Assembly (NCBI GenBank): GCA_024682075.1
Contig: JAIKZQ010000052.1
Span: forward strand, 1-56,196
DNA from: Lachnospiraceae bacterium
GTDB lineage: Bacteria; Bacillota; Clostridia; Lachnospirales; Lachnospiraceae
Direction of reading: 5' to 3'
Length of the DNA stretch: 56,196 nt
Below are positions 43,506 to 52,800 of this stretch, one piece after another (position 1 is the first letter of the stretch; each line of letters opens with the position of its first letter). The notes under the pieces were generated by a model. The model worked only from the letters and a program-made list of their open reading frames with translations, searched no databases and had not been told where the DNA came from. Position numbers and translations under genes: made by a program.

Positions 43506-44444
43506 TTGAGCAAGATTTCCATAATCGTTCCGGTCTATTACAATTCGGACACACTGATGGATCTGTATGATGATCTGAAGGCCAAGGTCCTGGAGAAAGT
43601 CGAAGAATACGAGATAGTGTTCGTGGATGACGGATCGGGCGATGATTCCTGGAAAATAATGAATGACATCCGTGTCGGTGATGAGAATGTCAAATGCGTG
43701 AAGCTTTCGAGGAATTTCGGCGAGCATGCAGCACTCTTTGCGGGCCTGTCGGTCTGTACCGGTGACTGTGCCGTCACGAAGCAGGCGGATCTGCAGGAAG
43801 ATTCAGCACTCATTCTCGAGATGTATGACAGCTGGAAGAAGGGCAATGAGATCGTTCTTGCGGCAAGACGTACCAGGAAGGACAATCCTTTGTATGTCAT
43901 GTTTGCCAACATGTACTATCGCATGATCCGCAAGATGGTCAATAAGAACATGCCGATCGGCGGGTGTGACTGCTATCTGGTCGGACGCAAGGCGATAAAT
44001 GAACTGATCAAGCTCAATGAAAAGAATTCTTCGCTCACGCTGCAGGTCATGTGGCTGGGCTTTCAGACGGATATCGTCTATTTCGACAGACAGGAAAGAG
44101 AAAAGGGCAAGGGCAGATGGACCATGGGCAAGAAGATCAAGCTTGTCATGGACTCCATCCTGAGCTTCTCATATGCACCCTTAAGGTTCATGATGTATGC
44201 GGGATTCATCTTCGACCTATTCGCAGTCATCATATTCATAAGCGTTCTGGTGGAGTATTTCACTGTTGACGAGCCCATCGCAGGATGGTCCTCACTGATG
44301 TCCGTCATACTGCTGGGCTTCGGAATGATCATGACAATGATAGGAATAATCGGAGAATATATCTGGAGAGCTCTTGATGCTTCAAGGAACAGGCCTCCGT
44401 TCATCATTGACATCGTAAAGGAAGGAAAGGAAGATCAGACATGA
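43506..44444 (+). CDS. GT2 polyprenyl-phosphate glycosyltransferase (GtrB/DPM1-like)
   Basis: 312 residues from TTG 43506, which has AAGGAGA ten bases upstream and begins the fold directly (LSKISIIVPVYYNS). VFVDDGSGDDSW and KQADLQED hold the nucleotide-sugar and metal contacts. Two membrane helices near the C-terminus (about 230-300) anchor it. Such enzymes load a sugar onto polyprenyl phosphate at the inner face of the membrane, for later use by GT-C enzymes such as those encoded on either side. ATGA overlap couples it to the next gene. Confidence 0.9.
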   Translation: MSKISIIVPVYYNSDTLMDLYDDLKAKVLEKVEEYEIVFVDDGSGDDSWKIMNDIRVGDENVKCVKLSRNFGEHAALFAGLSVCTGDCAVTKQADLQEDSALILEMYDSWKKGNEIVLAARRTRKDNPLYVMFANMYYRMIRKMVNKNMPIGGCDCYLVGRKAINELIKLNEKNSSLTLQVMWLGFQTDIVYFDRQEREKGKGRWTMGKKIKLVMDSILSFSYAPLRFMMYAGFIFDLFAVIIFISVLVEYFTVDEPIAGWSSLMSVILLGFGMIMTMIGIIGEYIWRALDASRNRPPFIIDIVKEGKEDQT

Positions 44445-44797
44445 CGGACCGGGAAGTTCTTCACGGATATATAACGGGTCTGGGCGGCAGTGAGGAACTC
44501 TGGAACAGGATCCTTGCGTGCGAAGGCGTCATGAAGGAACTGACCTTCTGGTGCGAGAACGGCAACCTTCTCGGGGAGTTTGCGCCCGAAGGGATAACCA
44601 TTGCTGATGCAATTGCCTGGCAGGTGGATCACTTCAAGGCGTATATGGACAGGGAAGAAAACAACAGATGGCACAGGGACAGACTGTTCATTCAGAGCCT
44701 TGAGACTCTGCTTGACATAAATGACGGTGATTCGGCCATTCTTGGCAAGATCCGCGGCGAGTCCGGCGAATCCGGCACCGACAGAGAGGATGTATAA
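44441..44797 (+). CDS. Hypothetical protein (118 aa) between glycan genes
   Basis: Starts on the ATGA overlap with the GT2 gene and stops directly before the GTG of the large membrane protein. The product is soluble and acidic with several Trp (ELWNRILACEGVMKEL, AIAWQVDHFKAYMDREENNRW). I recognise no family. The tight overlaps indicate a role linked to the neighbouring glycosyl-transfer genes. Confidence 0.7.
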   Translation: MTDREVLHGYITGLGGSEELWNRILACEGVMKELTFWCENGNLLGEFAPEGITIADAIAWQVDHFKAYMDREENNRWHRDRLFIQSLETLLDINDGDSAILGKIRGESGESGTDREDV

Positions 44798-47167
44798 GTG
44801 AATCTTCGTCAGCTCGTAAGAAAATACCGTCTTATCCTGCTCCTTGAGATCATCGTTTTATTCATTTCGGGAGCATGGCTCGCTGTCAGAAAAAACCATT
44901 CTTATGCCGTTTCGCCCGCAGAACTGATCTTTACGCAGGAAGCTGCGGCAGACGGTTACTCATCGACACCTGAGGACGCTCTTTTAAGGATAAGCGTTCC
45001 GGAAGAAGCCTGTCTCGATGAATATGATCTCTGCCTTTTCAGGACTTTTGTTCCGTCAGGCATCTATGAATTCAGGATTGATTACAGCACTGTCTATGAT
45101 ACCTCTATGGAAAACAAGCCTCTCGTCAGCTTCATCACATTTGATGAGGGTGGCGATATTTCCCGTTTTTCCGACAGGGCGTATCTCTATGATCACATGA
45201 CTCTCAGTTCTTCAAGGCTGTATGTTCCGAGGGGCGGCGAGACCGTCTATTCTATGATCCGCCTGTGCGGTAACGGGGATGCCGTCATCGATTCCGTCAC
45301 CATAACCGAGTACAGACCATGGAAGATCATGGTATTTTGCGGCATCTTCCTCTTTTTCGTTCTTGCGGATGCTTTCGCATTCTTCATGATCAGCGCTTCG
45401 CGTTCTGACAGGGCAGTGCTTTGCACTCTTGTCATCATCACTGCGGTTTCCGTATATCCTTTGTTTGCTTCGTATTCCATATCCGGACATGACCTTGCTT
45501 TCCACCTGCACCGGGTCGGTTCTCTTGCGGAGGAGATGATGCACGGACATTTCCCTGTCAGGTATATGTCCGATGCCTATTACGGTCACGGATATATCAT
45601 CGACGTGTTCTACGCCAATATCTTCCTTGTTCCCTCAGCACTTTTGTACATGCTCGGAGCCCCTTTATATGCAGCTTATAATTCATATCTGATCCTTGCC
45701 TGCATCATCACGGTCATTTCTTCTTATGTCTCTTTTAAAGGCATGTTCGGAGAAAAGAAATGGGGGATCGCCGGGGCATGTATCTATACCTTCAGTCTTT
45801 ACAGGCTGTGCGATCTTTACGTCAGGAGCGATGCGGGAGAGCTGACTGCCATGGCATTTCTTCCGCTCATCATATACGGACTAGCACAGATTTACCGCTC
45901 GGAAAAAAGAGATCTCTCCAAATGCCTTCCGTTTATCATCGGTGCATTCGGTGTGGTGCAGAGCCATATCCTTTCGGTGATCCTGTGCATCTTTTTCATT
46001 CTGCTGTTTTGCCTGGTGGTGCTGCCCGTGACTGTCAGAAAGCTCCCTGAACTGCTTTTTTCCGGAGCGGTGCTTCTTGTCATCAATGCTTTTTATCTTG
46101 TTCCTGTTCTTTCTTCCTTCGTGGGAATGGGCATGAGCGTGGGAAGGGCGGCGGTTTCCGGAATGAGCGATGCGGCACTTGAATTTGTGCAGATCTTCGA
46201 GATGCCCTTCGGTTACGGTGACATCGCATCTGCGGTTCATATGCCAAATGAAATGCATTTCGGCGCAGGTGCTGCTGCGGTCCTCGGAACCGTTCTTTTT
46301 GCGGTTTTGAGCGCATATGCCCTGATCCGGAAGAAAAAAGAGATACTGCCGCAGATAAAGACCGGCGGCATCTGTCTTATCCTTGGACTTGTCGCGGCTT
46401 TCATATCAAGCAGGGCTTTTCCCTGGGACGGAGTCAATAAGGCGGGAGCATTAGGTCAGGTGTTTACCTCAATGCAGTTTCCCTGGAGATTTATGGAGAT
46501 GGCAGATCCGCTCCTGTGCTTTACGGCGGTGTCAGGAATGGTTCTTCTTGAAAAGCTCATCCCGGAAAAGAAGAAGCCGGCAGCTGTCATCATATGCATC
46601 ATCGCTGCCTTGTCTGTCGCATCCGGAGTGCTGTTTGCCTGCGATTACGACCGGATGTATGCTGCAGAGAGGGAAAGGCAGAGAGACGATGCGGTTGCGA
46701 TAAGGCCTGACTGGACTTATTTTCCGGAGGGACTCAACAGGTACCTGTCACAGGATACGAGAGCAGTGGCTGATAATATCGTGCGCCGTCTTGAAGGCGA
46801 AGCCGTGATGGAAGAAGGGGTGCTTTCCTACGAAGTGCTCACATCGATAAGTGATGTCAAGGAATTCAGGATCGTGAACGGCAGGGGTGAATGCAGCATC
46901 GAACTTCCGGTCTTTGCTCTGGATAATGTGAAGGTTACGGACGTTTTGACAGGACAGGAACTCACTTATTCAAGGAGCGCAGCCTGCAAGGTCAGCCTGC
47001 AGATCCCGGCCGGATATGACGGAAATGTCAGGATAACCTACAGGGTCCCCGTTTTGTGGAGGATCGCGGATCTGATCTCTCTCCTGGGGATCGCGGGATA
47101 TGCCGCATTTTGCTGTCGCATCTCCTGCGGAGAAAAGTCTGAGAAGAAAGACCGATCTGTGATATAA
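44798..47167 (+). CDS. Large polytopic membrane protein (PTPS-related/YfhO-like GT-C type)
   Basis: 789 residues from GTG directly after the previous stop. The first helix is followed by an extracellular domain of about 130 residues, then about a dozen helices, and a C-terminal beta-rich domain before a last helix. SGHDLAFHLHRVGSLAEEM..GHFPVRY matches the motif region of the PF10131 (6-pyruvoyl-tetrahydropterin-synthase-related) membrane family, as I recall it, whose members look like GT-C glycosyltransferases. With GT2 upstream, lipid-linked sugar transfer to an envelope polymer is plausible but unproved. Confidence 0.7.
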   Translation: MNLRQLVRKYRLILLLEIIVLFISGAWLAVRKNHSYAVSPAELIFTQEAAADGYSSTPEDALLRISVPEEACLDEYDLCLFRTFVPSGIYEFRIDYSTVYDTSMENKPLVSFITFDEGGDISRFSDRAYLYDHMTLSSSRLYVPRGGETVYSMIRLCGNGDAVIDSVTITEYRPWKIMVFCGIFLFFVLADAFAFFMISASRSDRAVLCTLVIITAVSVYPLFASYSISGHDLAFHLHRVGSLAEEMMHGHFPVRYMSDAYYGHGYIIDVFYANIFLVPSALLYMLGAPLYAAYNSYLILACIITVISSYVSFKGMFGEKKWGIAGACIYTFSLYRLCDLYVRSDAGELTAMAFLPLIIYGLAQIYRSEKRDLSKCLPFIIGAFGVVQSHILSVILCIFFILLFCLVVLPVTVRKLPELLFSGAVLLVINAFYLVPVLSSFVGMGMSVGRAAVSGMSDAALEFVQIFEMPFGYGDIASAVHMPNEMHFGAGAAAVLGTVLFAVLSAYALIRKKKEILPQIKTGGICLILGLVAAFISSRAFPWDGVNKAGALGQVFTSMQFPWRFMEMADPLLCFTAVSGMVLLEKLIPEKKKPAAVIICIIAALSVASGVLFACDYDRMYAAERERQRDDAVAIRPDWTYFPEGLNRYLSQDTRAVADNIVRRLEGEAVMEEGVLSYEVLTSISDVKEFRIVNGRGECSIELPVFALDNVKVTDVLTGQELTYSRSAACKVSLQIPAGYDGNVRITYRVPVLWRIADLISLLGIAGYAAFCCRISCGEKSEKKDRSVI

Positions 47168-47258
47168 TCAGATTTGCCGGCATGTCGTTTTTGCGGAGGC
47201 CGGCTGCAAGAATACAGATAACGTTTGCGTATAATGCATAAGCATTTGGAGGCTGATG

Positions 47259-47675
47259 ATGCACAACATAGATAACGTCAGAATGCTGGAACTTCCCGAA
47301 CTGGGAGATGAGAAGGGCAATCTTGTCATAGCCGAATCCGGTAAGGACATTCCGTTCGAAATAAAGAGAGTGTTCTATATATACGGATCGGATCCTCATG
47401 TCGTCAGAGGGTGCCACGCCAACAAGGTGTCGGAATTCGTGCTGATCAATGTGGCAGGCTCCAGCAAGGTCAAGGTACTCGACGGAGAGGGCAACGAGAT
47501 CATATACAGCCTCAACCGCCCCAAGACCGGCATTTACCTTCCGAGCATGGTCTGGAAGGAAATGTACGATTTCAGCTCCGATTCCGTTCTTCTGGTCCTT
47601 GCCAGCACTCATTACGATGAAAATGAGTACGTAAGGGACCTTGAGGAATACAAAAAGCTCGTCAGGGAGTGCTGA
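47259..47675 (+). CDS. FdtA/WxcM-like sugar 3,4-ketoisomerase (cupin)
   Basis: 138 residues; the second of two adjacent ATG codons has the better distance (six bases) from GGAGG. RGCHANKVSEF, then LNRPKTGIYLPSMVWKEMYDF and LLVLASTHYDE are the hallmarks of dTDP-4-keto-6-deoxyglucose 3,4-ketoisomerases, small cupins that prepare sugars such as dTDP-Fuc3NAc or Qui3NAc. The partner aminotransferase and acyltransferase genes are not beside it. Its position behind the GT2/GT-C set suggests it modifies a sugar of the same surface glycan. Confidence 0.85.
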   Translation: MHNIDNVRMLELPELGDEKGNLVIAESGKDIPFEIKRVFYIYGSDPHVVRGCHANKVSEFVLINVAGSSKVKVLDGEGNEIIYSLNRPKTGIYLPSMVWKEMYDFSSDSVLLVLASTHYDENEYVRDLEEYKKLVREC

Positions 47676-47684
47676 CTTAAACTC

Positions 47685-47712
47685 TGTACAAATCACCGAA
47701 ATATGGTAAAAT
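47685..47712 (+). promoter_or_regulatory. Promoter before the DUF6508-like gene
   Basis: TGTACA, 16 bases, TAAAAT with TGG in front of the -10 box (extended -10). The start codon is about 64 bases downstream. Confidence 0.45.
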
Positions 47713-47775
47713 AGTTGGTGTCTGCCCCTTAGGGGTTGTCCCAAAGCCGAAAATGCCGGTATCAGGAATACTATT

Positions 47776-48249
47776 ATGGGAAATTCTACTGATTCATCCG
47801 AATACCTGCGTGCGCTGATGCAGGATTATAAGATGAAGATAACTCCTCTCACGGATTATCTTCCGTGGCTTCAGCAGGCTTCGGAATCTGCGGTCGTCAA
47901 CAATTACTCGGGAAACGGTGTGAGCGAGAACAGCATTACCTTCCCGGTGTATTCATCCGAACTGATGAATTTCATCAAGGCATGCAATGTCTCGGGACTG
48001 ATGGATCGCAATTATCCGTACGCATATTCCAGAAAAGGCATTAAGACTCACGACCAGGAACGCAGGTTCATAGTGGGTGCCACATGGAAAGACTGGGACA
48101 TACTCTGCGGGATACTGAGCAAATATGTGCTCGGAGGCCGCACCAGAGCCGTTCTCTGGAAAGAGGGGGTCACGGAGCAGATCTTCTATCTTACGGTCAG
48201 CAAGATGAGAGAGATCGTTGACTACTGGGATGGCAACACGGCAAAATAA
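47776..48249 (+). CDS. DUF6508-like hypothetical protein
   Basis: 157 residues. The layout PLTDYLPWLQQA, FPVYSSELMNFIKACNVSGLMDRNY and DILCGILSKYVLGGRTR..LWKEGV resembles, from memory, the DUF6508 family, which has no known role. It is soluble, without obvious catalytic motifs. Its ribosome site is weak (CAGGAA). It has a promoter of its own and is followed 36 bases later by a TetR-type gene in the same direction. Confidence 0.65.
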   Translation: MGNSTDSSEYLRALMQDYKMKITPLTDYLPWLQQASESAVVNNYSGNGVSENSITFPVYSSELMNFIKACNVSGLMDRNYPYAYSRKGIKTHDQERRFIVGATWKDWDILCGILSKYVLGGRTRAVLWKEGVTEQIFYLTVSKMREIVDYWDGNTAK

Positions 48250-48285
48250 AGATCACATTATTGCAGGAGGTTTGGGAGATTTCTC

Positions 48286-48867
48286 ATGGGTGACAAATCT
48301 AATCAGAAAAGGCAGTACATAATTGATGTTGCGGCTAGGGTGTTTGCCGAAAAAGGCTACAAGAATGTGACCATGAAGGACGTGGTCGATGCCTGCGACA
48401 TTTCAAGAGGCGGACTTTATCTTTACTATGAGAGCACCTCTGAGCTCTTTCTTGACGTGATGAAGTCACAGGCCGAGTCGGGCAAGGATTTCATGTCCAT
48501 TATCAGCGATGATGCCACTGCAGCTGACATTCTCCTTCTTTTCCTTCAGGAAGAGAAGAAGGACCTGTTCAAGAAGAAGAACAACTTAAACCGTGCATAT
48601 TACGAGTATCTCTTTGATTACAAGCCCGCAAAGGGAGATAACTATTACAAGAAGAAATTCGACGGCAATGTCAAGATGGTCGCCAAGATCATCGAGATCG
48701 GAGCAGAGAGCGGAGAGTTCACCTGTGAGAATCCCGTCATTGCCGCGTTCAACATAATCTACCTTATCGAAGGAATGAAGTCCTCGGCTCTTACACTCGG
48801 GATCTCACCTGATTCCTTCGACAAACAGATCCTCTTTATCTTACAGTCACTCGGGGTAGATGCATGA
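48286..48867 (+). CDS. TetR-family transcriptional regulator
   Basis: 193 residues. The N-terminal helix-turn-helix domain reads IIDVAARVFAEKGYKNVTMKDVVDACDISRG followed by GLYLYYESTSELFLDVM (read in two parts: AARVFAEKGYKNVTMKDVV and ACDISRGGLYLYYES). The C-terminal domain should bind an unknown ligand. AGGAGG lies about 14 bases before the ATG. No efflux or enzyme gene is divergent from it, so its target is probably elsewhere or is the preceding gene. Confidence 0.9.
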   Translation: MGDKSNQKRQYIIDVAARVFAEKGYKNVTMKDVVDACDISRGGLYLYYESTSELFLDVMKSQAESGKDFMSIISDDATAADILLLFLQEEKKDLFKKKNNLNRAYYEYLFDYKPAKGDNYYKKKFDGNVKMVAKIIEIGAESGEFTCENPVIAAFNIIYLIEGMKSSALTLGISPDSFDKQILFILQSLGVDA

Positions 48868-48888
48868 ACTGAAAGGTCACTATAATAC

Positions 48889-48932
48889 AAAAGGCTTCAG
48901 AAGGGGTAAACACTTTTTCTGAGGCCTTTTTT
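48889..48932 (+). terminator. Terminator between the TetR gene and purL
   Basis: AAAAGGCTTCAGAA pairs with TTCTGAGGCCTTTT with one wobble; TTTTTT ends it. Confidence 0.88.
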
Positions 48933-48975
48933 AAGGATTTATGGAACATAAGCTATTAAGAAAGGCAAGATTATT

Positions 48976-51900
48976 ATGAGCGTCAGAAGAGTCTATGTTG
49001 AAAAGAAAAAACCTTATGCGGTGCAGGCAAGGCATTTGAGGCACGACATCAGGAACTTCCTCGGAATTAAGATCGAGGATATCAGAGTATTTATCAGGTA
49101 CGATTCCGAGAATATCTCTGATGCAACCTTTGAGGATGCGTGCAAAACTGTTTTCTCTGAACCGCCTGTAGATGACCTCTATATGGAGGATCTTCCCGGA
49201 GATGCGGGAGATAAGGTGTTCTCTGTTGAGTTCCTGCCCGGACAGTTCGACCAGAGAGCGGATTCGGCTGTTCAGTGTGTGAGATTCCTTAACGAGAATG
49301 AAAACCCTGTCATTCAAACCGCAGTATGCTATGCGGTAATCGGCAATATAACCGATGATGAGTTTGACCGTATCAAGGGCTATCTCATCAATCCCGTCGA
49401 TTCAAGAGAAGCCGGAATGGACAAGCCCGAGACTCTGATCGTGAATTATCCCGAGCCCGAAGACGTGAAGTCCTTTGACGGATTTGCGGACAGCCCCGAG
49501 GACGAGCTGAAGAAGCTGTATGATTCTCTCGGACTTGCAATGACCTTCAAGGATTTCCTTCATATCCAGAATTACTTTAAGAATGACGAGCACCGTGATC
49601 CCACCGTTACCGAGATCAGGGTTCTCGATACTTACTGGTCGGATCATTGCCGCCATACCACATTCTCCACGGAACTTACCGGCGTCAGGTTCGATGACGG
49701 CGCATACAAGGCAGCTTTCGAGAAGTCCTTTGAAGAGTACATGAATACCAGAAAGGATCTGTTCGCAGACCGTCCCGACAAGTTCTCATGTCTCATGGAC
49801 CTCGGCACCATCGCAGCAAAGCGTCTCAGAAAAGAAGGCAAGCTCGAGGACGAGGAGAAGTCCGACGAGATCAATGCATGCTCCATAGTCGTTCCCGTTG
49901 AGATCGAAAAGGACGGAAAGAAAGAGACCGAGGAGTGGCTTGTATTTTTCAAGAACGAGACTCATAACCATCCCACCGAGATCGAGCCTTTCGGAGGTGC
50001 CGCAACATGTCTTGGCGGAGCCATCAGAGATCCCCTTTCCGGAAGAGGATATGTATATCAGGCAATGAGAGTCACCGGCGCTGCGGATCCCACCAGACCC
50101 GTATCCGAGACCCTTCCCGGCAAGCTTCCCCAGAAGAAGCTGGTCAGGACCGCTGCAAGCGGATATTCATCCTACGGTAACCAGATAGGACTTGCAACAG
50201 GCTATGTCAAGGAAGTATATCATCCCGACTATGTAGCCAAGAGAATGGAGATCGGTGCTGTCATGGGTGCCGCTCCCAGGAAGAATGTCATCAGGGAAAA
50301 TTCCGATCCCGGCGACATTATCATCCTTCTCGGCGGAAGGACCGGACGTGACGGCATCGGCGGTGCAACCGGTTCATCCAAGGCTCATAATGTCAAGTCA
50401 ATCGATACATGCGGTGCTGAGGTCCAGAAGGGTAATGCACCCACCGAAAGAAAGATACAGAGACTCTTCAGACGTCCCGAAGTAACGAAGCTCATCAAGA
50501 AGTGTAATGACTTCGGTGCGGGCGGAGTAAGCGTTGCAATCGGTGAACTTGCAGACGGCCTTGTCGTCAACATGGACAAGGTTCCCAAGAAGTATGCCGG
50601 TCTCGACGGAACGGAGCTTGCAATCTCCGAATCCCAGGAGAGAATGGCAGTTGTCGTAGCACCTAAGGATGTTCAGGAATTCCTTAAGTATGCCGCAGAG
50701 GAGAACCTTGAAGCTGTCGAGGTTGCTGTTGTGACCGAGGAGCCCAGACTCCGTCTTCAGTGGAGAGGCGTAGACGTAGTCAACATCGCAAGGGCATTCC
50801 TTGATACCAACGGCGCACATCAGGAGACAGAGGTTGAAGTCGAATCTCCTTCGGCTGATTCCTATTTTGACAAGTATGCTCTGGACAGCGTTGCAGAGGA
50901 TGTTAAGAACGCCGATTACGGCAAGGCACTTACCGATACTCTTTCCGATCTCAACGAGTGCTCTCAGAAGGGACTTGTCGAGATGTTCGATTCTTCGATC
51001 GGAGCAGGCAGCGTTGTGATGCCTTACGGCGGAAAATACCAGCTTACCGAAGAGCAGGCAATGATCGCAAAACTTCCCGTTCTTGACGGCAAGACCGATA
51101 CCGTCACCATGATGGCATACGGATTCGATCCTTACCTTTCAAGCTGGTCACCTTATCACGGTGCTATCTATGCCGTGACCGAGTCTCTTGCAAGGATTGC
51201 TGCATCTGGTGGTGATGTCAGCAAAGTAAGGCTTACTTTCCAGGAATATTTCAGACGCATGGATGAGAGACCGACCAGATGGAGCCAGCCTTTTGCCGCA
51301 CTTCTCGGATCGTTCGATGCACAGATCGGATACGGACTTCCTTCCATCGGAGGCAAGGACTCCATGTCCGGAACATTCGGCGACATAGATGTTCCTCCGA
51401 CACTTGTGTCATTTGCAGTGGACATCGCAAGTCTTAAGACGGTCATCACTCCCGAACTTAAGAAGGCAGGCAACAAGCTTGTTCTGTTCTCGATTGAGAA
51501 GGATGCCGATAAGAAGCCTGTTTACGCACAGGTACTGAAGCTCTATGATGCAGTTTATAACCTTATTAAGGATAAGACTGTTGTCAGTGCATATGCTCTT
51601 GATTCAAAGGGCCTTGCTGTGGCTGTCGCAAAGATGGGCATGGGCTGCGGACTCGGAGTTAAGATAGCTGATGATGTAACTGCAGAAACAGTATTCGGAA
51701 ACGGTCTCGGCAATATCGTTGCCGAGGTCCCTGCTGACAGGATCTCCGCACTTGACGGTATTCAGGGTGTGAGTGTTGTCGGTGAGGTTACCTCTTCCGG
51801 ATTCGAATATGCCGGATGCAGGGTATCTTACGATGATATGAAGAATGCATGGTGCGGCACTCTTGAAGGTGTGTTCCATTCTGTATCGACCGATGATAAG

Positions 51901-52761
51901 GATAAGGTTGACGTACCCGTATACAAGGCTTCCGAAGTATATGTATGCAAGAACAAGGTTGCAAAGCCCACCGTATTCATTCCTGTTTTCCCGGGAACAA
52001 ACTGTGAGTACGATTCTGCCAAGGCATTCGAAAGAGCCGGGGCAAAGGCTGACATAAGGATCTTCAGAAATCTTACCGCTGAAGACATCAGAGAATCGGT
52101 TGCCGAGTTCAGACAGGCCATTTCACAGGCTCAGATGATCATGTTCCCCGGCGGATTCTCCGCAGGTGATGAGCCCGACGGATCGGCCAAGTTCTTCGCT
52201 ACCGCATTCAGGAATGCTGCCATCAAGGAAGCTGTTGAGGAGATGCTCGATAAGCGCGACGGCCTCGTGCTCGGTATCTGTAACGGTTTCCAGGCTATCA
52301 TCAAGCTCGGACTTGTGCCTAACGGCAAGATCACCGGCCAGAACGCTGATTCGCCCACTCTGACATTCAACACCATCGGCAGACATATCTCCAAGATGGC
52401 ATATATCAAGGTTGTGTCCGACAAGAGCCCCTGGCTGCAGGAAGCAGGCCTTGAGAATGTATATGCGAATCCCGCATCACACGGTGAAGGACGTTTCATT
52501 GCACCCGACAGCGTGATAGAAGATCTCTTCAAAAACGGTCAGGTTGCAACCGTGTACTCGGATCCCGATGGCAATACTTCAATGGATGAGTACTACAACA
52601 TCAACGGTTCCTTCAGATGCATAGAGGGTATCACTTCACCCGACGGAAGGGTTCTCGGCAAGATGTGCCATTCGGAACGTATCGGAGACGGAGTCGCAGT
52701 CAATATTTACGGCGAGCAGGATCTTAAGATCTTCGAATCGGGCGTTAAGTACTTCAAATAA
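48976..52761 (+). CDS. purL: Phosphoribosylformylglycinamidine synthase, single-chain
   Basis: 1261 residues, the long form that unites PurS-like, PurL and PurQ-like parts. It converts FGAR to FGAM with glutamine and ATP. DTYWSDHCRHTTF and FFKNETHNHPTEIEPFGGAAT mark the synthetase; LPSIGGKDSMSGTF lies in the second half. The C-terminal glutaminase has FPGTNCEYD, MFPGGFSAGDE and GICNGFQ with the nucleophile Cys near residue 1102, and HGEGRF with the His. It has its own leader and is about 14 kb from purEMND. Long PurL is usual in proteobacteria and many Clostridia, unlike the split PurS/Q/L of Bacillus. Confidence 0.96.
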   Translation: MSVRRVYVEKKKPYAVQARHLRHDIRNFLGIKIEDIRVFIRYDSENISDATFEDACKTVFSEPPVDDLYMEDLPGDAGDKVFSVEFLPGQFDQRADSAVQCVRFLNENENPVIQTAVCYAVIGNITDDEFDRIKGYLINPVDSREAGMDKPETLIVNYPEPEDVKSFDGFADSPEDELKKLYDSLGLAMTFKDFLHIQNYFKNDEHRDPTVTEIRVLDTYWSDHCRHTTFSTELTGVRFDDGAYKAAFEKSFEEYMNTRKDLFADRPDKFSCLMDLGTIAAKRLRKEGKLEDEEKSDEINACSIVVPVEIEKDGKKETEEWLVFFKNETHNHPTEIEPFGGAATCLGGAIRDPLSGRGYVYQAMRVTGAADPTRPVSETLPGKLPQKKLVRTAASGYSSYGNQIGLATGYVKEVYHPDYVAKRMEIGAVMGAAPRKNVIRENSDPGDIIILLGGRTGRDGIGGATGSSKAHNVKSIDTCGAEVQKGNAPTERKIQRLFRRPEVTKLIKKCNDFGAGGVSVAIGELADGLVVNMDKVPKKYAGLDGTELAISESQERMAVVVAPKDVQEFLKYAAEENLEAVEVAVVTEEPRLRLQWRGVDVVNIARAFLDTNGAHQETEVEVESPSADSYFDKYALDSVAEDVKNADYGKALTDTLSDLNECSQKGLVEMFDSSIGAGSVVMPYGGKYQLTEEQAMIAKLPVLDGKTDTVTMMAYGFDPYLSSWSPYHGAIYAVTESLARIAASGGDVSKVRLTFQEYFRRMDERPTRWSQPFAALLGSFDAQIGYGLPSIGGKDSMSGTFGDIDVPPTLVSFAVDIASLKTVITPELKKAGNKLVLFSIEKDADKKPVYAQVLKLYDAVYNLIKDKTVVSAYALDSKGLAVAVAKMGMGCGLGVKIADDVTAETVFGNGLGNIVAEVPADRISALDGIQGVSVVGEVTSSGFEYAGCRVSYDDMKNAWCGTLEGVFHSVSTDDKDKVDVPVYKASEVYVCKNKVAKPTVFIPVFPGTNCEYDSAKAFERAGAKADIRIFRNLTAEDIRESVAEFRQAISQAQMIMFPGGFSAGDEPDGSAKFFATAFRNAAIKEAVEEMLDKRDGLVLGICNGFQAIIKLGLVPNGKITGQNADSPTLTFNTIGRHISKMAYIKVVSDKSPWLQEAGLENVYANPASHGEGRFIAPDSVIEDLFKNGQVATVYSDPDGNTSMDEYYNINGSFRCIEGITSPDGRVLGKMCHSERIGDGVAVNIYGEQDLKIFESGVKYFK

Positions 52762-52768
52762 ATGTCAC

Positions 52769-52793
52769 GCGGGCCGGCGATGAGTCGGCCCGC
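52769..52793 (+). other. Intercistronic hairpin between purL and queH
   Basis: GCGGGCCG and CGGCCCGC form an 8-bp perfect GC stem directly after the purL stop. There is no T-run, so it is more likely a stabiliser or translation barrier than a terminator. Confidence 0.55.
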
Positions 52794-52800
52794 TACTGTT

